Source of the DNA: Lactarius indigo | Taxonomy: Eukaryota; Basidiomycota; Agaricomycetes; Russulales; Russulaceae | Length of the DNA stretch: 64,000 nucleotides | Reading direction: 5' to 3' | Assembly (NCBI GenBank): GCA_025766275.1 | Contig: JAFKAC010000195.1 | Location: 1-64,000 of the forward strand | Part shown: one piece after another, positions 44,034 through 55,772 of the stretch | Numbering within the stretch: position 1 is the first letter of the stretch | Layout: every line of letters starts with the position of its first letter | The notes under the pieces: model-generated | The model's input: only the letters and a program-made list of their open reading frames with translations | What the model was told of the DNA's origin: nothing | Databases searched by the model: none | Program-made: the position numbers and the translations under genes

Positions 44034-44270
44034 GTAAAAAAGGATTAGTCAAGTGAAGTCTCTAAAATAGGACATCAGTCAAGGAAAAGTCAGCTAAAAG
44101 TCAAGATTTTTGCACTAGTCAGGCAAAGTCAAGATCCAGTCAACCAAAAATCAATTGAAACTCAGACAAAAAATCACAAAAAAAAAACCTTGACTTGGAT
44201 ATTATCCAAGGACATAGCTTGGTCAGTCAAAGTCAATGCCAGTCAGTTAAAGTTGACCGAACTTAGGGAA
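44034..44270. repeat. agtcaa-rich segment of unknown origin
   Basis: Starts with an A run right at the break in Gypsy-2b integrase. It carries about ten agtca(a) motifs (for example aaaagtcaagattt, gtcaagatccagtcaacc, ggtcagtcaaagtcaatgcc). There is no ORF. It may be the tail of another retroelement or local tandem decay. Confidence 0.45.
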
Positions 44271-44274
44271 TAAA

Positions 44275-44852
44275 CTACATGGAAAGATCGGGGTAGGAGT
44301 GGGTGGGATTGGAAATAGGAATATAGGAATATAGGGGTGGATATAGGTGGGATGGGCTTGGGGAACATGGGGGTGGGTGTGGGTGGAATGGGGATGAGAA
44401 ACATGGGGATGGGGAGCATGGGGGTAGGGGTGGGTAGGGTAGAGATGGGGAACATGGGGGTGGGGATAGGGGGAGATGGGGATGGGGAAACATGAGAATG
44501 GGGGTGGGAATGGAGGGGATGGGCTTGAGGAACATGGGGGTGGGGATGGGGATAGAGGGGATGGGCTTGAGGAACATGGGGGTAGGGATGGGGGGATGGG
44601 GATAGGAAACATGGGGGTGGGGATGGGCTTGGGGAACATGGGGGTGGGGATAGGGGGAGATGGGGATGGGGAAACATGAGAATGGGGGTGGGAATGGAAG
44701 GGATGGGCTTAAGGAACATGGGGGTGGGGATGGGGATAGAGGGGATGGGCTTGAGGAACATGGGGGTAGGGATGGGGGGATGGGGATAGGAAACATGGGG
44801 GTGGGGATGGGCTTGGGGAACATGGGGGTAGGGATGGGGATGGGGGGATGGG
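44275..44852. repeat. G-rich minisatellite with about 184-bp higher-order unit
   Basis: Almost all purine/G plus T on the + strand, built from variants of catgggggtggggatggg. A longer block containing gggagatggggatggggaaacatgag appears at about 44450 and again at about 44634. The Pro-rich frames on the - strand (IPTPMFLKPIPS) are a by-product. Many G runs of four or more could form quadruplexes. Confidence 0.85.
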
Positions 44853-46134
44853 TGTTATGCTCACACCTGGGCATAGTGTCCAACCTGGACTTATTGCAGG
44901 CACAAGTGTCCCAATTGTCAGCCAACTATTGTGGGGAGGCAATTACAGCCAAGGCATCCCTTAGTCAGCAAAGGTACTAGCAGCACTCAATCAGACAAGA
45001 GTACTGAGAGGCAGAGAATGGCAGAGATAGGAAAGGGAGAATGGCAGAAGGAACAGCTCAAAAGATGAAGAGGCACAGGTAGTGTTACGCTCCACTGGCA
45101 TTAGTCCGACTTGGACTCTGAAGGGCGTAATCGACTTAGCGAAGATAGGTGAATGGGGATCTTGTATCAACCCAACGCAGGCTGAACAGGGGCACTCTAG
45201 GCACATGCTGCAGCAAAAGAGTTAAGAAGTACTATCCCTTGGTGGTGGATAGAAGCGGAAGTGCCCTAAGGCAGACAAGAGATGAGTTAATGTAGTGGAT
45301 TGAAGAAGACCAAGATGGAGATCCTTGGTCTTCTGGGTCAACTACTTATACAGGTATGCACAGGCTTTAAAGTGCTGCTGGAAAGATAAGTAACCAATAG
45401 CATAACTAGCTCGAACCCTAGTACAGCCATCCTAGGAATGAGTCATACATGTGTCACATGCGAACTACTATGCTGACTGATGCAGTGTAAGAGTCCATGA
45501 CTAATACTGATATTGGACTGTAGTCATAACTGGTCATGAGTCACATGTCAGAGTCCATACCGTAACAGGTAGACAACCAGTGTGATTCTCAAGATCTCAA
45601 GTTGAGGAGTTGGGGATACAGGCTACCCTACTTATACTCCTTGTATCATAAAGTTCAAACTCCAAAACCCTAATATAACGATCCTAGGGTGAGTCATTGT
45701 ACAGTAGTAGTGTCATCAGGAATGTGTAAGTATCAGTCAGCATACAGTCAGTCAACCAATCAGGAAGAAGTATCAGTCATCCTTATCGTAACAGTATAAT
45801 CATCTATGAGTAATCCACAGTCAGTCTCAGTCATCAGGTACAAATCATCAGTCAGCCAGGCACAAGCTCATCTGGACTCTTCCAGTGCATTCTAGCCAGG
45901 TCACATGCCAGGGTCACATGACAGGCATCTTCAGCCTTTTATCTGGGCTGGTGGAACCTGCACATCTGCACATTATCACAGGAGGTCCAGTGATATCAAG
46001 GGCTGGGACACTTAGCTTGTGGTTGATGGCTTATCTCAGCCTTTTGGTTGTTTTCTTCATCATCTTCCTCCTATTCACATGGTTGCAGTCATTGGATCAC
46101 TGTTTGCCAAGGTCATGAGGGTGAAATCATAACA
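44853..46134. repeat. LTR-E copy 2, interrupted by a solo LTR
   Basis: Ends tgttatgctc...aatcataaca. It aligns along its length with 33956-34775 (ggaggcaattacagccaaggc, atcctagggtgagtcattgtacagtag, tcatctggactcttcc, cttatctcagcctttt). Net length without the insert is about 790 bp. No clear TSD (atggg / aatgg). It carries the same cagtca cluster (about 45735-45860). Confidence 0.8.
45083..45567. repeat. Solo LTR inside LTR-E copy 2
   Basis: 485 bp, ends tgttacgc...ccgtaaca, TSD ggtag (45078-45082 and 45568-45572). It carries a hairpin related to that of LTR-B at 45305-45333 (gaagaccaag / cttggtcttc). Confidence 0.88.
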
Positions 46135-46621
46135 AATGGCAGTGTCCTGAGCCTTTCCACTGGGTCTGGTATCTCAGCATTTCTAGTCTAGAGGATTATA
46201 AATATTCTGCAGCAGGGTAGAGGCTGGGCCTCCAGATTAATCATCTGGAGGAGCACAAAAAAATTATGTGAGCAGTGTGCCTGGTTGGCACCTCAGCAAT
46301 CTGGAGAAAAACTCTGGTCTAGAGAATTATCTAGAGGCTCCAGATCCTATGGAAAGTCACCCAGTGCCACAGCAGATATAATTCATCTCGAGTGAACAAT
46401 TTTGAACACAATAAATTCTTATCCGAAATGAATCAAACTAATTCTATAATCTTCATCAATCTTCATTCTCCGATGGATCGTTTGATTTTTGATCACTATT
46501 GTTCATTTTCGTTCACTGGGATCCTCACTGGGAGGCCTCAAGGCCTCAAGCGACACGCTCCATAAATTGCTCCTCAACCGCGAGGACGCATACGGCCATC
46601 ACACAGCTATTTGTCTCAGGA
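46135..46621. other. Spacer between transposon block and housekeeping genes
   Basis: No gene seen. A perfect inverted repeat cctccagat...atctggagg lies at about 46220-46245, with a partial echo (gctccagatcc) near 46340. This could be a remnant of a small DNA element. The end holds the promoter of the next gene. Confidence 0.4.
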
Positions 46622-47063
46622 ATGCACAAGACTGTCACTGCGATGTCGCAGAAAAGCCCCAATAAGAAACATACATCTACCACAGCTGCTGGCACACCCC
46701 AATCCCGGGCACGACAAGCCGCAGCAGCAGCTGCGAAAAAGAACAGCCACCGAGGGGCTAAGCTGCGCAAGAAGCTTTCACACCAGCAGGCCGCCCAAAC
46801 CAGGGACCAGCTCGATGCCGAATTCCGCGACTTGCGTGCCAAGGCAAGTACAGTGATCGTTATCATACTTGCTACCCGTCCCGATCTGCTGTGTATCTGG
46901 CGCCGCGTGCTGATATGTGCATTTCTACCTCTTCACCCCTCAGACCATGGAGCAGCAGGAGAACCCGCGGCGGGGTGAAGAAGCCGCAGCGACGGCCGGA
47001 TTCTCAACTCGTGTTTCCGAGGGGTCTGTACAAGACTTGGCGAGCATTATGAATACGCTATGA
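46622..47063 (+). CDS. Small basic/Ala-rich protein of unknown function
   Basis: Two exons: 46622-46843 and 46944-47063. The intron is gc-ag (AAG|gcaagt...ctcag|ACC), and both exons are in phase. The product has about 113 residues: a basic Lys/Arg/Ala-rich first half (RARQAAAAAAKKNSHRG, KLRKKLSHQQAAQ) and an acidic/Ala second half ending QDLASIMNTL. A second in-frame ATG follows at 46643. No signal peptide, membrane segment or known domain was recognised. A nuclear or nucleic-acid role would be a guess based on charge alone. Confidence 0.55.
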
Positions 47064-47552
47064 ACACATCGATTGACCGTGATCCGTACCGTCTGCGCTT
47101 ATGCCTGCTCGTTCTCGTTTGCAGGGTGGAGCCTACTCCAGGCAGGTGGGTTCCGAGCGGTTCGCTTTTCCTCCTGTTGCATCTCACGCAACAGAGCCCC
47201 TCTAGGTAAACCCCTGCACCTAGTTTAGGAGGAGAGGGCACAGGAGACAGCTACTATGGATCGACCAAGCATGGGGTTGTGTTCGCTTCGCAAGCATCGC
47301 TTGAAAGGGTCGGCGGCACAGGAAACAAGAAACGCATCATGTATTCGAGTGTATCGTCGTAGCAGGGTAATACAAAAGATTAGATCCACGAGTTCCGGTG
47401 GCTATTATGAACCAGCACAGCTGAATGCACCAATAGCGAGCGCACCGCTACATAGAGACGTAACGTGAACAGAGACGATGAAAGAGAGAGAGAAAGAAGA
47501 AAGGCAATACAAGGTAGACTACACACACATACACCCCATAATCCAGCGTTCA
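47064..47552. other. Intergenic region (3' ends of two convergent genes)
   Basis: No coding region, repeat or RNA gene recognised. Confidence 0.5.
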
Positions 47553-50500
47553 TCACATTTCGTCCCAATTCGGTCGCGGTGCGCTGATAGACAACTTGCC
47601 CATTAACTTGCGCTGGCGCAGGTTCTTGACTTCGGTATTGATGAGATCACGCAGGCGTTCGAGATCGAGGCTGCGTTCCGCCCGCGAACCCATGAGCAAG
47701 TTGCGCCATATACCGGCCGCGGCGACCGAATTGTCGATCCCGAGTTGCATCGGTCTGTGCAGGCGTACCATCTTCTGCATGAGGTGGTCTGGACTTGGGT
47801 AGATGGCGTTGGGCCAAGCGATGCGGATAGCAAACCACCATCCGAGCGGCTGGTACCAGACAGGGTTAGAGAGCTCGTCATCGGGTGTCTGAAGAGCAGA
47901 CTGAGATGAGGCACTCACGCGTCCGTCTGGAAGACACCGCTCGGGGTACGAGTCGTAGGTTGTCAAGGTCCCATCTGGGAGCGAGAAGCTGCGTATATCG
48001 TAGTATAATTTGGTCAGTCTCTTGCGTGATATCCCACACTGGAGGAGACCGACCGGTGCACTACCCAATGATTCGCATCGGAACGGTGCTTTGCCAGGAC
48101 GATCAACAGTCTCGGCATGCCCTCCAGACCGAAGGGATGCCACAACTCGCGCAGCATTCCAGAGGCATCGCCATGACGTCCATTGAAGACGGCGTTGCTG
48201 ATCGCGTCTGCCATGTTCGGAGGTACGAATAACCGATCGACGCGCCCGCCGGGACCGTCCGTCATCTTACTGCGCACATATCGCTTGTACGTCTGCGTTG
48301 ACCAAATGCTGAGGGCAACTTCGTCAACCTGGTTTCCGCGCGTCGTGCTATTGAGTGCATTGTCAAGTTCAGATACAGGCCAGACTATAGCCCAATTAAG
48401 CAAGCGTTGGTGAATGCGCTGCCATGGGAGTAGCTGTGGCGGCTCGCTGTTATAGTCGCTTGCAGGTTGCTGCTGCCAAACTTGACCTAAAGATACATCC
48501 CGATCAGAAGGTAGGGGTGAAAGAGGAAGGGAAGATGCCCTACGGTCTCCGTAGCCACTAGGGTTGGTCTCTTGCGCGCCTGATTCAGTCACCGCAGCTT
48601 GTCCGTCTGGGTCTTCGTCTTCGTAATCTCCGTTATCTCTAGCCAGCTCCCAGGTCTTATGCGTGTTGCCGGACTGACTTCCAGGGCCCGCTCGGACACG
48701 GAGCTTATAAAGTTCCTCTTCGAGGAATTGCTGGCCTGGAGAGTCACGATTACCCGTGTATTCGCTGAGGCCACGATTGTGCGTATCGCCTTGAGTTGAG
48801 GTCTGGCCATAGCCACGCCCATTTTCGGTTTCCTCTTCCTCATACTCTTCCTGTTCGGTGAGACCATGAGTTGAACCATCGTGGTGATGCATGGAACCTG
48901 GCAGGGTTTGCCCGTGGGTTGATTCCGCAATATGGATATCAGTGGCAGGTTGGAACATGGACTCGTCCCCAATCGTGCCCGTTGGATGCGTCTGGATGTT
49001 CACCGTTTGCGTCAACGGTGTCTGGGTGTACATCTCTGAAGGTGCTTGCTCGTCCATATAATACTGGCGTTCGTCCATCGGCGACATTCCCTGCTGCTTG
49101 ATACTGTCTATCTTGGGCCCAAGGCTATCCACTCTCTGTGTGAGTAGGAACACACCCCGCTGGAGCTCCTTGGCCCATTCCGGGGGTTCCTGATAACGAG
49201 AATAGCGGAATGAGCGGACGGGCATGGTGGGATGAAGGAGAGGGGAGGCACAAACCTCGGGTAACAGGGGAGGCTGGTAATCGGGCCGTAAATGCACGCT
49301 TGGATCATGGTCATGGAACGACTTTCGATATTGCTTAATAGTCTTTACGTGTATCAGCCATCAAGCACGCAGCAGCAGCATGTCCGCCCGTGGAAAAAAC
49401 GTGGACTTACCTCGTTGTCGTACTTCATGCCGAGCTGTTTAACACGGGACTTAACAGCCTTTCGCACAGCTTTCTTCACAACCTCGTGTTGACTCGGGTC
49501 ATCCAATTGGTGTAATAGGATGCATAAATTCATGTCGTGGTAATGAGCGAACTGATTCGGCTCCAGGACTGAAGTTGCCGCATATGAGGTACGAGGTGTC
49601 TTGGAACCTTGGTTTAATACGTCTTCCACCAGTCTTGTCTCTTCCTCGTTAAGATCATCGGGGCCCGGTGAAAGCGCTCTAGGCGTGGAACTACGAGAGT
49701 GCTTAGACGGAGAGCCATTAAGATGGGCTTGCACGCCTATATTGAGGTTGTAGATGGCAGCATGAAGGAGGTCCTGTTCAGTCGGCCCGTTACGGTATGG
49801 CGAGAAAGGCCGCTGGGACCGGTTATTCCCGTTTGAAAGGATTGACGGACCGGCGGCACGAGAACGCACTTCAGACAAGGGATAAGCCGAAAAAATTGAC
49901 CCGAGGAACTAAACGGAACTCACCATCTCCATTCAACTGAGAGTTCATTGGTTTGGGATCGCCCTCGGCCTGCGAATCACCATCCGAGGGGGGAACAGGA
50001 GGCAGCGAAGGCTCCTTGCCTACAGATCTAACACCATTGCGTTGCGGCTTCATCTGGGAAGGGGAATCTGACGGTGACAGTGATGGTGCACGGGAGTATG
50101 TGCGCTGATATTTGCCAGCAAATCCACTGCCAATATTGCTATGGGTCTGACTCGGGGGTAGCGGGGGGTATGCAGTCGATTGCTTCTCGGTTGCACGACT
50201 CTTCTGAGTTGCACGTGAGTGGGTAGAAGGGGCGGGCGATCCAAAGGAACGAGGAGGGGGGGATCGTGCATCGCCATTTAAGCCCGATTGGCTGCCAGGT
50301 TTAGGTGACTGCATTCCAGAGTGTCTATACATCAATACAAGGCTTCGAGAGAAAGAGGCGTTTACTGACCATGGCTGTATTTTCGAGAGTAGTGACAGCT
50401 TCCTTTTGTGAACGAGAAACCATTGAAGGTGCCTTTTGGGACGCGGAAGCACGGGAGCCGGTGCGGGAAGTCCGGGCCTTTGCGGACGGCGAGGCAACAG

Positions 50501-51123
50501 AATTAGGGAGAGGGATACCCGCGGCATGAACAGACTATGATGGAAAGATCAGCATCTGTCGTCATGCGGTGAGATGACGAACTGACCCCGCCGAAAGCGC
50601 TCTCTGGGGGCATCGGACCAAAATTTCCGAACGACGATCCGTAGGACTCATAGTGGGGTCCAGGTTCATCTTCCGGCCCGGGTTCATGATGCTAAAGTTT
50701 AGCGTCGCATCATCAGGGTGCCGCCGGAGTAAGCGGAGTGGAGAGCACACACGACACCATTGCGTTGCACAAGGGAGCCAACGGTCGATTGCGCTCCTTC
50801 TTGCACATCGGAGGCGACGTCATCTTGTGCGTCACCGTTGATGTTGGTTTCGAAATCTTCGTCAAACCCGGACCTGGCGGAAGATGCGCCCTCTGACTTC
50901 TTCATCCGCTCGAGAAAGACGAGCACTTTCCGGACATTTCAGTCCTGCGTCTATGCAATATAGTCAGGGCTGCGTACCTTTCTCCTCAGGTGCTGCAAAG
51001 TTCACCAAAAAAAAACGCAATTAAGTACACGCTCGCGCGGATTCAGTTCGAAAGAGCGCACGAACCTGGTGTACTGGATCGTAGAAGGAGAGAGCCCAAT
51101 ACGTCCTGTGCAGAGCCAGACAT
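47553..51123 (-). CDS. Large Ser/Pro-rich protein of unknown function
   Basis: At least eight exons encode roughly 1000 residues ending NWDEM at 47553. A likely N-terminus is the ATG at about 51123 (MSGSAQDVLGSLLL); the join to the next exons (VLVFLERMKKSEG, about 50935) is not resolved, so the start is uncertain. The middle is disordered (YSRAPSLSPSDSPS, PPLPPSQTHS, HSRSSTPRALSPGPDD) and includes an acidic stretch (QEEYEEEETENG). Two ordered parts stand out: LNQ-helix region QHEVVKKAVRKAVKSRVKQLG (about 49440) and the C-terminal 350 residues with LLPWQRIHQRLLNWAIVWP, SIWSTQTYKRYVRSKM, VWYQPLGWWFAIRIAWP and LRQRKLMGKLSI. I do not recognise a family; it looks like a basidiomycete-restricted regulatory or scaffold protein. 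Confidence 0.6.
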
Positions 51124-51539
51124 GATAAGAGTGAGTTAGGGTATCAGAGGGAGAAAGGGTTTAAAGTGGCCAAGCCCGATTGCAATAATCTTTATGCAAC
51201 GAGGACGAGGATTTCCGAGTCGATGACCTTGGCTTATTTCAACCTGCCCTGACTGACTTGCCTTTTCGAGCGAAGTCCCCCGGAACCTTTCCCACGTGTC
51301 GCTGTTCCAGGTCTTCAATTACGGCGACAAGAGCACATGTATGTAATGGTAAGCTAGGAAGAAGTTCCGTATAATAGAGCCTGGTTCTTTGATTGGTTTC
51401 GTTTAATTTCTTCGCAATACCGAGCTTGATACCGATGGGTCCGTGATTCGTGACGCATGACGCGTAACAAGTGACAAGTGACCATGTCTGTGACCTACGC
51501 GACCCGCGTCTCGACGCGTCTCGTATCACAAGGCCCGTA

Positions 51540-54500
51540 ATGTCCAGTGTCAAGGCCGCGATCAATTTGGCTCATTCCCCCGGCTACACAGCCCTTGCGT
51601 TCTCCAGAGACGGAGCGTGAGTCCTTCTTCTTTCCTGGTTGCAATACTCCTCAGCTTTCTGGACCGCGTCACAGTTTCTGCTATACTGGTGGGGATGATT
51701 GTATTGTACGACTATGGAAGACAGACGAGGGAGAGGATCAAGAGCCGCCTACAGCGATAGAGGCAGGAGAGTCTATTATGACGCTAGCTGCTGGCGTACG
51801 TTCCCTTGTTCTCTCCCTCACTTTTCGCTAACCATACAGACAGAATAACGCGTGGTTCTCCGGAAGCAAGGATTCGGATGTACGACAATACAAGGCAGGG
51901 GACCCAGATATGGAGGCAGTGGTGACTAGCTCTGCCGCAGCATGCATACGTTGCATTGCTTTAGATCCTGCGGGAAAGCGGATTGCTGTTTCATCCGAGT
52001 GAGTTATATTCTTATTCGTAGTCGCGTCGTTTTTCATAGATCTTGTCAGCGAGGCTACCGTAAAATTGATCGACATTGAGGATACAGTCAACATCTCGAT
52101 TCTACACGGCCACAATGACGTTGTACGGAGAGTGACATGGGAGCCATCCGGGACTATTCTTGTTTGTTGTCCTGCGCTTCTTTGAATCCGCAATGCTGGC
52201 TGTTGACAGTCATCGATAGACTTCGTGCAGTGCAGACGGAAAAATTATTGTATGGGATGTCACGCAGGATCCCAGGCAGCTCAAACTTATAGACGGGGTC
52301 ATCCCTGCTATCAAGGACAAGGAGTACGTTGATCGTCGTAGTCAAATAGCTTCGAGTATTGTCTGATGTCTTTTGTAGCTCACGAGATTTCGCTCACGAT
52401 TGTTCTGCTGTCTGGCATCCATCTGGGCAGTATTTCGTCGTGGCCACTCGTACTCATGGTAGGTGATATGTGATTGGGGTCCTTACTCGCTCGTTCATCG
52501 TTTTGCCCTCACAGAGATTGTGACCATCGCTCGTGACACGTGGACCAAATCGTCTACTTTCAGTGGTAGTTCCGGTACAATTTATGCTCTGGCGTTATCT
52601 CCAAACGGCATATACCTCGCTGCGTCTACTGGCAAAGACGTGCATATTTGGTCTACACAAACACGAAGGTTGCTTTTTTCGTAGGTCCCCTATTTGGTGC
52701 TTGTGAGATCTTCATCCGACCCCCTCCCTCAGATTCCCAAATGCCACCACCGAGTTCGTGACGCAAATAGCATTCTCGCCCACCAGGAACCTTCTTGCGT
52801 GGACCGATTTTGCTGGCTCCCTTTATCGCTGGTCTGACCCAATCCCATCCACTTCGCCAAGTCCGATAGCTTCCGCTCCTACCTCCGCGTTAACGCGCCC
52901 CGTGAGGCGGGGACCTACGCCCACATTGTTCGACGACGACCCGAAGTCTCACCAAAAAGATGACGTGGCTATCGGTGGCATGGATGACTTCGAAAACGAA
53001 GATTGGATACTGGATGATGTTGGGGGTGGACTAGAAGATGATACAGCCGCGCGGGCGGATGATGGAGACGTTTTCGTGAAAGAGATGGGTAGGAGCATTC
53101 TGCTGTGTCGCGATGTGTCCTGACCACCTCCACAGTAAGCGTCACGAAGGCGCAACCGGCCTTCCAACCGGGGTCGACCCCTATGGAGAACAGAAAACGC
53201 TATCTAGGTCTGTGCCGGTGCTACGAAATCAAGTGTTGGTGCTGAACTCGCGTGTACGACAGCATATAACATGATTGGAGTCATTGAAGTGACTGATCAG
53301 GACACACACCACATCGTCAATGTGGAATTCCATGACCGCTCCGCACGGAAAGCCTACCATTTCACCGACCACTTTAAATACGACCTCGCGGCTCTAGGTT
53401 AGAGTGATCTTGGACGAGTGGACAAACCTAACTTTTTTTTCAGGGCCACGCGGTGCGGTCTACGCTTGCCAGCCAGAAAATGAGCATGCGGCACATGTCG
53501 TATATAAACCATACGGAAATTGGGCAACACAAGGCGAGTGGACGTACGAGCTTGATAACAAGGTCCGCGTGCTTGGTGTGGCCGCGGGGGGGCCTGCGAC
53601 GTCTAAATCAATGCGTACGCTCTCTGATGGGGATATGCAAGGGAATGGGAATGTCGTGGTAGCGACAAGTGATAACGAACTAACGTTCTTGAGCGGTACG
53701 GGTATCGAACGGTGCTCAATCGCGCTGGATGGAGATTTTGTTAGTATGGTGGCGGGGCCTGAGTGGGTGTTTGTCGTCCAGCGGGATGGCGCAACAACGA
53801 TGGACGGTAAAATATTTCTTGAGAGAGGTTTCAGCACGGTTATAATGATAAACTCCAGGCTCGCAGAACTTAATGGGCACACTCTACGACTTCGAAGACA
53901 TGTGTGTATTGCAAAACCGCAAGCTTCCCATAAGAAAAGCCCACACCTTAAAATGGATTGGCATCTCCGAAGAAGGCGTACGTGCTCAGTATTTTCTATG
54001 GCATTCATGTGCTCAGGGCTGAATAGGCTCCCACGGTGTATGACTCTGCCGGCGTCATGTATTTGATGCCACGGTTCAGGATTCCACTCCGAGGAACGTG
54101 GGTACGCATTTTAGACACAGAAAAGCTCGAACGGAAGCAAGGGAAGGATGAGTCGTACTGGCCAGTTGGCCTCAGCGAGGACACTTTCATGTGTCTCATT
54201 CTGAAGGGACGGCAAGAATACCCATCATTCCCAAGGCCTCTTATCCAGGATCTCCCGGTACGGCTACCTTTCCGTGGCAAAGATCCAAAAGACGCACCTC
54301 TCGAGGAACAGCGAGTGTAGTTCCGTCTGCAAGTGCTAGAGAGTTCCTAACTAAGACCTACAGCTTTGCGCGCGAATCCATGCATCTCCGAATCACCCGC
54401 GACGCGCTTGGTGACGAGGATCCGCCGGACGAACTTTTAGCACGTGAACTCGCGCTCGACAAGGAGCTTGTTCAGCTCATCCAGACCGCCTGCAAGAATG

Positions 54501-55671
54501 ACAAACTACCCCGCGCGCTCGAGCTCACCCGCATGCTACACCACACATCGTCATTCGATATGGCCGCGAAGGTTGCCGCGTTCTACCGCCTCGTCGGCCT
54601 CCAGGAGAAGATGCAGGCGCTCAAAGAAGACCGCGTCGCCAGCGGCAGGCCACGGCCGCGAGACTGGGCGCGGGATTACGACCCTGTACTGCCACCGCGT
54701 CTCCCGCCAGCAGACGTCCCGCGCAACGGATTGAAGGCGTTTCAGGACTTTGGGCCGCCGGTGCCCGTGCATCGTCCGGGACTGGCGCGGGCTACCCCGA
54801 GTTTGCCTCCACTTCCGGAAGATGATGTGTACTCAGGGAATGAGGACTATGCGGCCGTGCCTAGCGAGAGCAAGCGGAAGCGGGCAGGTGATAGTATCGC
54901 GCGGGGAGACAGTGCCCTACCCGATAATGCCAAACGGCGTGCAGTCGAGGACGACGACACCGCGGCGCTGCCGCTACCAAAGCCAAGTCCGCGCGTTCTC
55001 GCCTATCTCTGCTGTCACTTAACCTCCCTTACTTACAGGTACAAATCCGTTCGCGAAAAAGCCCAGTGACGCGGCGGACGGCTCACGCAATCCGTTCGCG
55101 CGAAACAACCCGAACAAGTCCCTGCACAAGAGCGAGAGTTTCTTTGACAAAGCCGAAGCTGCGGAAACGGGAAAGTGGAAAGGTATATTATCTCTCGAAA
55201 TATGCTTTTTGACCAATATTGAACGTGCTATGCGTAGCCACGGGAAGTGCAGCGAATGGACGGGGTCCCAAAAAGGATAACACGAAGCAGTCGACACTGT
55301 TTGGTCTGCCTGCAGTACCCGCCCCAGAGAAGACCGCGAAACGTGCTCGTACCAAGGGTGGAGCAGTTCCGTCAGAAGAAGTCCGTGCTACCGAACCCGA
55401 CACTTCGGAGTCGCAGGACGTCGAGATGGCAGAGTCCCAGACCCAAAATACGGAAGATTTGGAGTCACGGGCGGTTGGAGTGGACTCACAACAAGAGTCG
55501 CAGGCGACCGAAGTTGTGACACAAGTTGAGGTGAGATTCTCTCCTATACCGCACTTGAAGGTAATTCAAAGCAAACTGCAGGAAGGAGACAGTCCCGAGC
55601 CTATTGACTGGCCTGCAACGCCGCCACCTTCGATTAGACAAAATCTTCCAGACGAGATATCTGCCAGTTGA
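51540..55671 (+). CDS. CTF4: Ctf4/Mcl1/AND-1 replisome hub protein
   Basis: About a dozen short introns. The start is ATG 51540; an upstream ATG at 51484 runs into a stop. Residues 1-330 form WD40 repeats ([49 protein letters not shown]). An acidic linker follows ([12 protein letters not shown]). The central SepB/Mcl1 propeller has [53 protein letters not shown] and [25 protein letters not shown], the family signature. Then come helices ([40 protein letters not shown]) and a disordered basic/acidic tail with KQSTLFGL. Ctf4 trimers link the CMG helicase to Pol alpha. The KQSTLFGL stretch resembles a PCNA-interaction motif but lacks the aromatic pair. Confidence 0.88.
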
Positions 55672-55772
55672 GACTAGCTGTGCTTATACTGTCCTAACAG
55701 ACTCTGTAATATTTTGGACCGCCTCGACACGCTTGCTATGCATGTATATTCAGATTGGCAACAATCGGACAA

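Noticed and set aside
44243..44980. Long Pro-rich and Gly-rich reading frames on both strands
   Set aside because: They are a by-product of the G-rich minisatellite, appear in several frames at once and have no start context or domain.
46135..46500. Possible MITE or hAT-type element
   Set aside because: Only one short inverted repeat, no terminal repeats with a TSD, and no transposase.
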